A DNA stretch of 64,000 nt from Lithospermum erythrorhizon. Its lineage: Eukaryota > Streptophyta > Magnoliopsida > Boraginales > Boraginaceae. Location: NCBI GenBank assembly GCA_019722365.1, contig JADFUC010001868.1, forward strand, positions 930,001 to 994,000, read 5' to 3'. The translations under genes and the position numbers were made by a program. The notes beneath the pieces are model-generated. The model searched no databases and had not been told where the DNA came from. It saw only the letters and a list, made by a program, of their open reading frames with translations. Of the stretch, positions 12,001-32,361 are shown piece after piece. Position 1 is the stretch's first letter. Each line of letters starts with the position of its first letter.

Positions 12001-14254
12001 GCCGTATAACCTTCCAAGTAAATTGCCTGGGAAACGCCGAGTAAGCTCAAGTACACTTCGACAAGAAAGCACCAAGATCTAATAAGCCTATAAAGACTTA
12101 GGGACTTGGGCTTTTTCAGATGTGACGGCATCAAGACAAGACCCTCTTACCGCATTACACATAACCAAATCAAGTTTAAGTCCCACGACCCAAGTCTAGC
12201 TGCATCAAATATCAACCAGATACCATACCTGTATTGTAAGGCCTCAAATTCTGACCATATCCAAGCTAAAACTAAGTCCAAAGACTCAGCCTTCTATCTA
12301 AAGATAGACCACATCGATCCGCACTATCCTGGGCCCTTCACATCCAAATCAGCAGACAAGTCCAAGCTCTCACCGGTGATCACATGGAACGATCCAAAGT
12401 CGCAAATCCAGCCCCCATAATGCGCCGCCCAAATCGTTCTCCCAAGTTCAAACTAAATCCAAAGTTCAAGATCCTCAAACAAGAATCCGTTGTAGAACAA
12501 TGCATTTAATAAATAACCTCAATCGATTCGATAAATTTTGTTTTTATACCTAGATAATCCCCAGCGGCTTTATCAGATTTACAAGATATTATAAATAATA
12601 AATTTTTAATCTGCTATATATCCATAAGCCCCTACAATAATCATTATATTTGAGATGAGTTTATAAGGGCTTGAGCTACTCCCTCATTATTATCAAATAA
12701 ATTTTAGAAAGAAAAAGCATAGATTCTTATTAATACAATAGTATATTATTATTATTATTAATTATTATTATTGGCAAGTAGAAATGATATACCAATAACA
12801 CGAGACAATAAATAATTAAATATACTCCTACGGTTCCAATCCATTTCCTATTAATTGCATTTTGAAAGCTTATGTGGAGTGGAGACTCCAAATGGTCAAT
12901 CGAGACAAAAAGTTGGTAGTCACTCGTTTTCAATAATAGCAGTACAACCTAAAGGGATTGGTGTAGTAAAGTCATAAAATGACATAAACATTAGTCTCTT
13001 TTGAAAAGGAGATCTGTAAATTTTATTTATTTATTTATATTTAACGATAATATTATTTCAAATATAAGAATATTACAATTTATGCTAATATTATAACTGG
13101 TGATTATAATTTATATGGTGCATTATTGTTATTATTATTTCAAATTTCTTTGCAGTTTGTAGCATTACATATTAGAAAAATTTCAAAAAATACAATTAGT
13201 CAACTCTCAAATTTAAATTTTAGCACATTTCATAATTATTTGATAGTACCACCTGCCTTTCAAAATACCAAAAGACCTCCCCTGCTATACTACGACAATT
13301 ACTTGAATCCAACACATCCCATATTCTAAATTATGATATATGCCTAATGCCTAATGCCTAAGGCCCTAAGCTAAGTAAAGTTCCATCTTTTCCTTTGTTG
13401 AAGTCTTTCTTTGCCTATAGATAAGTCTAATTAAGTCGAGCAATACTCAATAGTGCAAATATATAGTAAACAACTCATGCATGCAATGCTATATATTTTT
13501 GTGTCAATATGTGCATGCAGTATCATATACGCTCTTCAATCTTATTCTTGGCAACGTATGTTACGCAACATACATTGCAATAATATTCAAAGTAATCAGC
13601 ATTCCATTTGTTATAGGATTATATTCTTATTAAGAAAGGGAAAAAAGAAGTTTTGGCCAACTATTTTGCTTGTAAAAATGCCAAGATTGTAATGCAATAA
13701 GTAGCTGCAACTTGATATCTAACAACAATGACACTCCGACGATGAGGTGGAATTTCAATTCTTAGATTAATTTATACTCCAACATAAACTACTAAGTTAT
13801 TAAGTACGTTTTAATCATTGAGCCTTCCAGCACAATTTTGCTGTATTATTCACTTTGTCCTTAAAATAGTCCTCTCCAAATCTATTATTGGATAATTTTG
13901 GATCATGTCATGCATAAAACTTGTTGCAATTTTACCACTGCTTTGCAACAGTTTTGGTTTTTGAAATAGGATTTTTGCCTGTTGCAAATACTCCTTTTTA
14001 TAGAGATGATCAAAATATAAAGATACTATATATACATCTGGTATATTGTGAAGATTGATTTGCTTAGGTTGTGATATTGAAGAAGTCCACTAATTAATCA
14101 AATTGTGACTTTTGTCAAAGTACAATAATTAATGATGCTTTTTATCCTACTTTCATTTCAATTTAAATGTTGACTTTTACCCTCCTATTTCAAGTTAAAT
14201 GTTCTAGTTGATTTGTTCTTATTTACAACCACAAAAGTCAACTAGTTTTGCTGT
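9019..14254. other. Long intergenic stretch with possible transposon-derived island
   Basis: Mostly AT-rich and featureless. About 11.0-12.5 kb is less AT-rich and reads like decayed repetitive DNA; it contains an open frame (12106-12420, +) with no recognisable family or splice context. A 7-base tandem (ATGCCTA, three copies) lies near 13340-13365. A perfect CACGTG hexamer is at about 9780, not close to any called start. I find no gene I can support here. Confidence 0.45.
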
Positions 14255-14711
14255 TTAATTAAAGTACATTTGCAATGCACTAAATGAGGATAAAGTTTCA
14301 TCTTCATTCCAAGGAATTTTTTCATACAGAACTGGTAAATAAACATAAAAAATACAAATCAACAACAAATATAGGGTTTCTCCTTTCAACACAAACCACA
14401 ACAGAAAGAGGGCAAACCATCCATATTCCCCAGTTTTTTTACCAGAAAGGACACATGTATTGAGGCCATAAGCAGTACTCGACTCGCACCACTTTCGCAG
14501 TACAAACTGTAATACCACCCCGTGAGTTTCTTCTGGAGCCGAGGATCCGGACCGCTCTGAATTATACGCAGTTCTGGCCAATCAGGGCTCCCCAAAAATA
14601 TGTTTTCACATGACGGGTGACTTACTAAATATATAGATAAGAGATATATACAGGTGTTGAAAGCCATACTATTAGCAACCCTGGTACCGACTCCATCAAG
14701 TTACCTCCCTG

Positions 14712-20448
<5,737 letters not shown>

Positions 20449-20504
20449 AGGAGTTTTTCACTTTTCACCCAAAAATTCAATTCTTTTTTCAATAAATATA
20501 TTTT

Positions 20505-20890
20505 TATTGTTTTGGCAAAAAAAACCAATTTTTTTCAATCACAAAACCCAAGATACCAAACAATAGTTACAATATAAATTTTTGGTTTTTGGTAAAAAAA
20601 TCCAATCTTTTTTTTCAATCACAAAAACCAAGTTAACAGACAATATTACAATACAAATTTTTGGGTTTTGGCAAAAAAATCCAATTTTTTTTTCAACCAC
20701 AAAAACCAAGAAAACTATAAATTTTTTGGTTTTTGATTAAAAAAAAATCCAATCTTTTTTTTTCAATCACAAAAAGGAATGAGTAGATTATAATTCAAAT
20801 ATGATTTTTTGGTTGTTGGCAAAAAAATCAATTTTTTTTTGTTTTCAACCCAAAAAGATGGAGTTGTTATAATGATAATACAAATTCAGC
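20505..20890 (-). repeat. Imperfect minisatellite in the INT1 leader/promoter
   Basis: About five degenerate copies of a 65-85 bp unit. On the plus strand each copy contains TTTTTGGTTTTTGGCAAAA, then AATCCAATCTTTTTTTTCAA, then CACAAAAACCAAG and a less conserved spacer. The array starts about 60 bases upstream of the INT1 ATG and probably covers the 5' leader, giving alternating pyrimidine and purine runs in the transcript. Confidence 0.65.
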
Positions 20891-23440
20891 GTTTGATTAT
20901 GAAACAGCAGAATATTATAATTTCAGAAATGAAACAAAGCTGAGCTATTGATATGTTGTTCTTCCGAAAAGTGGGGGTAATAAATCCCAAAATTGTTGTC
21001 CTAAAAGAATTGAGAATCACGAAAAAAATGTGACAATTTTATGAAATTATGAAATGGAAATTGTGGTCTTTAGAGGTTTATTGGACACCTTAATATATAG
21101 ACAACTGGATTTGTCTTTTTGTCTTTGTTTTTTTTAATATTTGTTTTGGTGTATTTTCAGAAGTTAATGAATTGAGAGGGTAATAATTGCAGAACAGCAC
21201 ACGTAAATACAATTATATAAATATCGAAAAATGATCACCTACCTTCTTTTTAATTTTAATACGGGCACAAAGCGATAGCTTTTATGCTTCTTTGACGAGG
21301 AAATATCTTAAACATGCTTAATGACGCTGAAGATACCATTTGCAGAAAGACAAATGTAAATATCACGCCTAAGATACTGACAGAAAGAATGTAATGTTAA
21401 ATACCACCAGTCTCGCCTTCTTTTACGCAACGCTGACTCTCATAAGATTTAACTCACAAGGCTTTAAAAATGAAAAGCCTAATCCACGATCAATTTAAGA
21501 GATATGTCCCCGCACTAACCTCCTCCGTAATATTCCCCGCTGAGATATCCCCGAAAAAAAATGTTAGTCAGCGACTACATAAACTTTTAAATAGTTTAAT
21601 GATCCTTCATTTGAGTCCCTTGATATCCATATATCTAGGCTCAGAAAATAACTCAGTGCCCCCGATTCTACCCGTAAGCCTTCTGGCTTGTAAAGACCGA
21701 AGTTCGACACGCAGCCAGAATTAACCCGTCTTGTTCGCCAAGCTCGAAGCCGAAGGCTCCGGTTCGGCCCCGAACCACATAATTTTTTTTTTTTTTTTCA
21801 TGGCTCTTATCATTAAAATTCGAATATCTTCCCGGTCAACCAAACCGACCGAACGCTCGACCGAATCCCTAACCTTCAGACGTCGAATCGAACCTCATTT
21901 TTTCCAATTGCTCTCGAATCCTCGAAATAACCGAACCTCGACCCTTCGCTCGGCCTCGCGAGTCAAACCCCTGTTTAGGCTCACCGAATTTATAGGGTTC
22001 GACTGTTTATAGTTATACATTATCAAAATCCATGACTTTGTCACTAAACTCATAAGTAATTATATTTCCACACCAAATTAAAGTTGACGGTTACGTCTTT
22101 GTAATTCAAAGGATAGGATGTTTGAATTGTGGTAGAAAATCGAAATAGAAGACGTCGGTAAACAAGTTTACTAGTAAACCATAAGGATAGCTCTATTTGC
22201 CGACCTAGATTGAAGTTTATGGTCAATCTCCTATGAACCTCACACTTTATGGTCAATCAACCTCGTCAATTATTGTGTTTGCTACAAGTAATTAAGTCGT
22301 TTAGCTAAAGTTCTTTTTGTTTTTTAGACTATTACGGAGTATATAACTTGTTTAAATATAATTTTTTTTTGAATATTATTACAGTATATGAAATGACCTT
22401 GAGTTCATGTAGTTAATAGAAAGGATGATTTAATATAAAAATGATTACGACTCGTATTCATATAGAAAATCCAATTTAGTAGGGTAGGACATTGTTTAGG
22501 TTGTTTTTATTGAAAACTATTTTTTAACCTTTATTAGTTTATTATATTTAGAATTATGAACGAAATAGCTATGAAACTTTGTTTCTAAAGTTAAGTTCAA
22601 AGTTCGATTTCAATTATTCTTGAACTCTTTTGAATCAAATTGAATGTTATGTTCAATTCAAATTATTTTAACCTAAAAATTCTGAATATAAAAATTTGAA
22701 TAGTGATTCGAACTTCAAATTTTCGAATTGAACTCTTAATTTTTTTAGTCCTTTCTATGAATCATTCCAAACTTTTATTTTTTTCATTTGAATAATTGAA
22801 TTGAATCAAACAAATTTCAGAAGTATTCGACTTATTTATGTGCCTAGAAAAATAATATCCATATTTATCAACGACTACCAGGTGAAGCCATCGTTAGCCA
22901 CTCGAGACTTGATCTTGTCGTATTATTATAAAACTAGTATAATATCAATAAATTTATTTATTTAATAAACACACGACCAAATTAAAAACCCAAAAGAAAA
23001 CAAGAAAGAAATGACAAAATATATTTGGAACAAAGCAACGTGTCAAGGAAGGTAAGAAGTCCCCCATCATTGTCACAAACCTCCATGAATAGTGGGGTCA
23101 GCTGCCATATTTTAATTAAGTTTTTTTGTGGTCTAAATTAATTGTTTGTTTAACTCCAACGTAGTCCTGCGACTGCTGCTCTCATCTGTCACATTTATAT
23201 TTATGTGGCTCTGCGATTGAGTAACCACAAAGGTGACACTTGTAACAATTGTCTTTGTCACAAACTAATCTGTTTTGGGTAATGATTTTACATCTCGAAA
23301 ATCTGACATGCCACTTCAATTTTATTATTTTTATCAATTTTTATACTAAAAAATAAAATATCACATCATATAAATTTAAGCTCGTAAAAATCATTCGCTT
23401 TTATTTTTATTCCGACATACGGAGTACTTAATAGGGAGTA
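20891..23440. other. Intergenic upstream of INT1
   Basis: AT-rich apart from an island at about 21.29-22.02 kb that is richer in GC and full of CGAA/CCGA words (for example GAACCTCGACCCTTCGCTCG). The island resembles the decayed CGAA-rich repeats near 56.4-57.2 and 63.2 kb. No gene is recognised. Plus-strand frames at 21470-21724 and 21731-22012 lie in the island and lack family similarity. Confidence 0.4.
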
Positions 23441-24492
23441 ATATTTTGGGCAGATTTTTTTTTTTTTGGCCACTCTTTTCTGCCTGCGCCGCGCGCTTAT
23501 TTTCATCCGCCCCCTTCCCCGCCACCTTTCAGCTCTATCCGCCTTTTACCTCCTATACTGGCCTCCCACTGTTCCGATCTCCCGCCTTTAAACTATTTTC
23601 TTCTTTATTGCCCCAAACGCCTCTAACCGCAGAATTTTCATATTTAAACAAATATAAATCCATTAAAAAATATGAAATTATTATTTTACCCTTAACATGT
23701 CCTCAAACACAACAAATAAAAAAGGGGCATATTTTAAAATAAATAAAAATTAAAAATATACTACCCATCATCTTCTTTACACACACACCCCACCTCACCT
23801 AATTCCACCTATTTGAAGCTTTATCTCTTGGTTAAATAGAGACTTTTATTGGGTTGATTCCTAAATTGAGATTTCGGCAAAGTTGATTATCGAATTACAC
23901 TTCAACTATCAGAAAATTCATCCCACAATAATCGCAGAAGTTGTTTTATTTACTTTGTTGTGGAGTCGATTTAGCTATTTATGCCTTTCATTGTCGTAGC
24001 TTGAATATCGGTAAGTCAGCAATAATATTCCTGGAAAGATTTCTCTCAGCGGTAATTCCGAAGTCTCCGTGTTCTACTAATTTGGTTTAGCTTGTTTTTA
24101 ATTAAATAAAATAAAAAAAATGTAAGCTTTGGTTTATCATATGAAGTTTCTAATTTAGTCGTGATTTTTGTGCTTTGCTTGTGGTCATGGAGTAAATTCG
24201 CTGTCAGTTGGGTTGTAAAGTATTCAGATCCTTTGCTTCTTGACCGGAGTTTGCTCTCACGTGAACAACAGAGGTTTCCTGAAAGCTGCTATAGTCCGAC
24301 TTCCTGCCATTAATTTCTAGAATTGATTGGTTCTTGGTGGTTGTTTGCTTTTCACAAGCGAGAGATAGTCACTAATGATAAGGGCGGTAATCATTTAATT
24401 TCTTTGGGAGCTTCTAGCGGCAAAGATAAGAATAGTGAGAAGAGGGTTAAGTCATCGGAGGAAGGGTCAGCTTCCCAAAAAGCCTTTTGAGA
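23441..24492 (+). pseudogene. Possible orphan gene fragment (leader, intron, short exon)
   Basis: A CT-rich tract (23.45-23.65 kb) and a leader-like stretch end in a consensus donor at about 24011 (ATCG/GTAAGTC). A 3' open frame from about 24350 then reads EIVTNDKGGNHLISLGASSG, followed by Lys/Ser-rich residues and a stop at about 24490. Composition looks coding, but there is no downstream continuation before very AT-rich DNA. I do not recognise the protein. It may be the remnant of a gene start left by rearrangement, or a small unannotated gene; the evidence is weak. Confidence 0.25.
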
Positions 24493-25008
24493 CGGATTTA
24501 AAAAAAATTAAAAGAACTCCCATATTATTTTGAAATATTTCAAAATGTACTTCACTTGAAAGTTATGTTGTTTTAATTACTCGGCATGTTACTTAATCAG
24601 ATAAGTGTATTTCCGGTATGTTAAAAATAGTTTGCGGTAGCATGCATACAATCGAAATTCAGTGGGCATATCAAAATAACCGCATAAGATAGGAGGCAAA
24701 CGACAAATTAATTTTTTTTAATAAGAATTTATATTATAAGCCATTCAATGGGAGAATTAGCTAAGTAAAAGGAAGAGCTAGTATAATAAGAGTATATATA
24801 TATTGGTTAGATTATGGTGTATTAACTTTATTTCAATTATTTAACATATACTCACTATTCAAGATAATGATATACTATTATACTATATGTTTTATCATAA
24901 TTGTTTTGTCTTATTCAAATAATGTCTTCCGTTAACTGTAATTTAACATATAATTATATAATGATATTTAATTATATGAATTTTTTTTATATAAAGTGAA
25001 AGTTAAAT

Positions 25009-25271
25009 ACCTCCCTTCATTTTTTAGCTTGTCGTTTTAGTATTTTGTCTATGGGATTAACGAAAAAGAAAAAAATAGTCAAAAAGCATCGAAATGTGTA
25101 TGACAATCAATTGAAACAATATCAGTCAAGTTATTGTTTACTTTTAGAGAAAAAGTAGTCAAAAAATACATCAAACAAATGTAAAAACGCTATTTATTAT
25201 GCTAAAATTGCAGAACTATAAAAATATTTTTTTTTGCTAAAACGACAACTATAAAAAAACGGAGGAACTAT
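25009..25271. mobile_element. MITE with inverted ends CTCCCTTC...GGAGG
   Basis: The left end is TACCTCCCTTCATTTTTTAG then CTTGTCGTTTTAG. The right end is CTAAAACGACAACTATAAAA then ACGGAGGAACTA, its inverse complement with few changes. About 263 bp, no coding capacity. A second worn element of similar type may follow at 25280-25476, ending GATAGAGGGAGTA. Confidence 0.6.
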
Positions 25272-25476
25272 AAGTTATTGCTTTAAAAACAATTACTCTT
25301 TCATTCCAAATTTTGTTGAGTTTTTACTCAAAATAAAAAATCTGGAAAAAAGTTTTCTATTTGATTAATTTGAGAGAGTGAAAAAAATATAAAAAATTAT
25401 GTTTAAGATACAAATTTGAATTTTCATAATCTTTCTATAAAGTCAAACCTTTCTTAGATTCTGATAGAGGGAGTAA

Positions 25477-26978
25477 TGACTATTAATATGATAAACTTCA
25501 AAAATCAAGGTTAAATTGGGAAGGAAGGAGTAATAAAGATTGTGATACCATGCACCGCTTTTGACAATTAAAATATATTTTATCTCCATTTTAATTATCT
25601 TTTACTCTTTTCGCATAAATTAAGTTAAAATTAAAAAAGAAGAAAAAAGTTATTATCAAAATGTAGAACATAATTAATCAAACTATATCATTGATTGGTT
25701 GATAATCAATAAGAAAAAAAATGCATAAAAAAAGTACATCAAAACGTAATTACAATTTTTTATACTAGAAATTATAATTTTAAAATAAAAAAATTAACCT
25801 AGAAAAACAAGTAAAGGAGAACGGAGGGAGTATTATTAAAATTTATTGTGAACTAGTATACCGCTTGTACGATATTATTGAATTTATTCATAAGCAGCCT
25901 AGCTACTTGTAGCCGCTAATCACCTGATCTGTGTGAATCCGATACACGCCAAGCAATTCTATCAAACTGGTCAATCTTAATCGACATACTTGTGCAATTT
26001 TTTACCATTTGATTTCATCGAGTTAGAACTTAAGACACGCCGGATATTACTCGATTAAAATAAAATAAAGTATTATGTATTATGTAAAATAAAATAATAC
26101 TAATTTCTTGACTCAAATACAAAAAGACAAAACAAAATTCTTAAAATATTATATATTGTATAAAAATTAAATATTACTTCCTTAAAATACAAAAAAAATA
26201 CCAAATTTGCTAAATGACTGGTAAATCAGTAGTACCCGCCTGCTACTCCGCCTCGATAATTCACTCTGAGCATTAATCGAGAATGGGGACACCCGAATAA
26301 TTTTTTTACTCAAGCACTCAAAAGTACCGGTAATTACCCGACTCGCAAAGAGAAAAACCCACAGAACTCCTAAGATCCGCCAGACTGACTGCTAACCGCA
26401 CTAGCTACTTGCTATAACACCTGTAAAGGCACAATGTGTACTATTTGACTTTGTCATGCTCTTCCTGACTAAGGATTCTTCAAAAACATTGTGAGGCATG
26501 TTAATACAATAATATTGGAACGTTATAATTTACTCGTTTCAATTTTTGAAACAAGCTCGAATGCTTGATTATCGAATGATGTGATTATGTGAAAGATACG
26601 GCATTGAATGCCAAGGCTGAAATTGTCTTGGCTTCAATATGTTCGAAAAATAAGCAGCAATAAAAAAATAGATTAGAATGGACGAGAGACGAGAGAATGA
26701 GGGAGGGGGAGAGATAAATTTCAAGAGCATGAGAGATGGATGGTACATAAAAACACAATCTAAAGTTTCAACATATAAAAATTAAGCTCATGCAAGCCAT
26801 GGACATTCCTCTAAGATAGGGTCCATTCCTCCTCCCCTCTTATTCTTTCTCCATAATTATTTTTTTGTGTTGTTTCCTCTGTTTACCCTTTGCCCATGGA
26901 ACAATTGGTTCTTTGATTATCGCTGATAATGTTAAAACTATAAACATCATCTTGCCAAGAAATCAAGTTCAATATACC
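25477..26978. other. Intergenic and CPK24 upstream region
   Basis: AT-rich. A further GGAGGGAGTA end at about 25822-25831 suggests another worn MITE. The stretch from about 26.8 kb to 26978 is the probable CPK24 promoter and leader, with a CT-rich run (CCTCCTCCCCTC) near 26829. No TATA box could be placed with confidence. Confidence 0.4.
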
Positions 26979-29602
<2,624 letters not shown>

Positions 29603-32361
29603 AGTTGTAAGGAATGCAGTTTGTATCTACAAAAAAAAAAAAAAAATCTAAGAATTTTTTTTCTACTTCAAAAGTTCATATATGTCATATACTAGTAAAA
29701 TATACGTGCGTTGCATGTAAATATTTATATTTTAAATATTTAAATTGAGATAACAAAGTAATTAACTATTTATGTAAATTTATAAATTATACTGTGGATT
29801 ATATTACACCATTTTGTTCATAGTTATATGTCCCTGCAACTAATAGATTTAAAAGTTTTGTTACCATATTCATCTTCATTTTCAAAGTTTAATAAAAGAA
29901 TATATATTATGTAATTTTATTTATTGTTAGAAAATATCATTTTTCTTTTTTAATAAAAATGCACCTTATGTTATTTTATTTATTGTTAGAAAACATCACT
30001 TTTAATGTAGATTATTAGTATAAATTTTATCATATTTGTTTATTCATCTTTTATTTATGTATTCATTTTTTCATATTTTAATCAATACGACAATCAATAA
30101 TATTTGTCAAAACCTAATATTAAGACCTTTTTATGAAATTCTCTCAATTTTAAATTACACAAAACAAATTAAAAGAGGGTCACACATTAGATGTCCCTTG
30201 TCAACGGAATATTCCAAATGAATTGTATTGAAAATCAATGGAATAAAGATGGCATGCCTCTTTTAAAATCTATATCTCAATATTAAATGTGAAAGATTAA
30301 TTTTTTTTAAATTTCATTTCATATATTGAATTCAACTCTAATTAATTATTTAGTTTAATTATTGCATCTTATATATATTATAATAAAAAATAAATTTTGA
30401 AATAAATCTACTATTCCATACTAAATGGTTTACATCCTTACAAGTGTTCCAAATCGACAAACTTTACGCCTTTATCCATAAACATAATTTTGATTTGAAT
30501 AAAATTTAATGTTAATATTAAAGAATTACTAAAATATTATTATTCTATGAATTTTCACCCAAATATTATACAACAGAAATAAAAAATATTTGAATTGAAC
30601 ATTTAATTTGTGAAAAATCCAAATTCAAACCTTGACAAGCTATTGGGATGGAGGGAGTATTAAATATGTAACTTGATATTTTTTTTAACTTTAATTGTTG
30701 AAATGTAATACAAAATATCATATAATAATTTAGATATATATTCTTTAATAGTTATTTTTTGGATTAGAAAAATTAATTTTTAATTTATAATTGAATAATT
30801 ATCATACAAAATTTTTTAGTATGAGTAGACTAATTCATTGCATTAAAATAGAATTTATTTATTGTTATCATAAAATTAAAAATCAAAGGCGTGGTTATAT
30901 CAAACACTTTATATGTTGGTAAAGATATTGGAGGTTTTTTATATAATCGACTCCAAGATGTTGATAATTAAGAGCATTGGTAATTAAGATACATACGAAA
31001 AGTTTCTCAGAAACTATCGCACATATTATAAGAGAGTGGTTAATTTCAACTATGTTTGAATTGTTATAGAATTTTTAGACAAAAATTTGTGAAATTATTA
31101 CTTTGAATCGTTGTGGGGAGTCCTTTTTAAAATTTTAAAACAGCTTTTTCTACCAATACAAAATTATTATAATGGGGCAGAATATAAGAATTAAGAATGT
31201 AAAATGGAAGAAGTTCACAAGCTACCTTATAGCAATAATGGGCAATGACCTGAAAGATATTTTACCAATCACCCATGTTTAAAAACCGTGGTTAGTCGAC
31301 GCCATTTTTGAAAATGTCTAAAGGAATCTGCTGTCACATGATCCTCACATGAAGTAAAACTATTGCATTACATGACTGCATGAAGTTTTGCCGAGAAGAT
31401 GACCAGAGTCATCATAATCCGGCGTTGTCCCGTGATTTTGATATATTTTTGATTTTTTTATATATAAAATATGGTAAGTGAAAAGACAAAATTAACCTTA
31501 CTAAAATGCCACAAGGATTGTTATTAAAACCAGCACAATCGGAACATTTTCAAAGTTAGCATCGACCACAAGAAAACATTGCAATTGACTCAAAGATTTC
31601 AGAAGATGGTCATTGCCCCTGCCATTACCCCTTTTATAAATAGGAGGATTAGCAGTAAACTTCGCGGTCGTTCAGCTCCAAAAATAGGGTGCCTAGACAT
31701 TTTTTTTGATGAAATCCATGATTGATCTCGTCATTTGTGGAAGGCCCCAAACCAAATTCTTCTGTAATTTGGGGGCCCAAAGAGTGTGTATTTTGTAATA
31801 TTTACTTGCTATAGGACAAAAGTTGGTAAAAACTAATGTACCCAAAATTTTATTACTTGCAACCAAAATAAAATTATTACATGCAACATAAGATTATGGT
31901 AGTACAATAAATTTTTAGCATTTTATGTCTCAGTGGTTTATTTTAAGAGAACAAACGATAATATAATAGGACAAAGGAATACTCTTTGCAATTTTTTTAT
32001 AATATCCATGATCTATCCTTTGGATGCACCATAATATATAAGAGCATATATCTATACTGCAATTTGCACACAAAATACAGACAAGTCCTATAATATATGA
32101 ACTATTTACATCAACAAACTACATGCCATACAATGACACTCTTCCTGACCTTTTTTTGGATACAACAAATGAAGTCATGAACACTTCAATTTGCTGGTTA
32201 GCATGGTTGTCTGTACTCCCTTTGAATAGCTTCTGAATCGAACTCGCGAAAAGATCATTCCAGTGCATGAAACACCTCTTAGTATTACATGCAATCTTAG
32301 CATTCCAACTTGAAGAGAACTTAATCTAGCAAAGGATCTGACAAAGACCTTTCCTCGATCC
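29603..32361. other. Intergenic between the convergent CPK24 and ARI genes
   Basis: Begins with a 17-base A-run at about 29629, 27 bases after the CPK24 stop. A two-copy repeat built on TTTATTTATTGTTAGAAAA lies at about 29.91-30.0 kb. The rest is AT-rich with one MITE (about 30430-30660). A TTTTATAAATAGG motif at about 31630 has no gene attached. No exon is recognised. Confidence 0.5.
30430..30660. mobile_element. Worn Stowaway-like MITE
   Basis: The right end is clear: CTTGACAAGCTATTGGGATG then GAGGGAGTA. Internal family words CACCCAAATATTATACAACA and TTGATTTGAATAAAATTTAA are present. The left end near 30430 is degenerate. Confidence 0.5.

Noticed and set aside
12106..12420. 104-codon open frame on the plus strand
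   Set aside because: No family similarity, no splice context and a repeat-like setting. Not supported as a gene.
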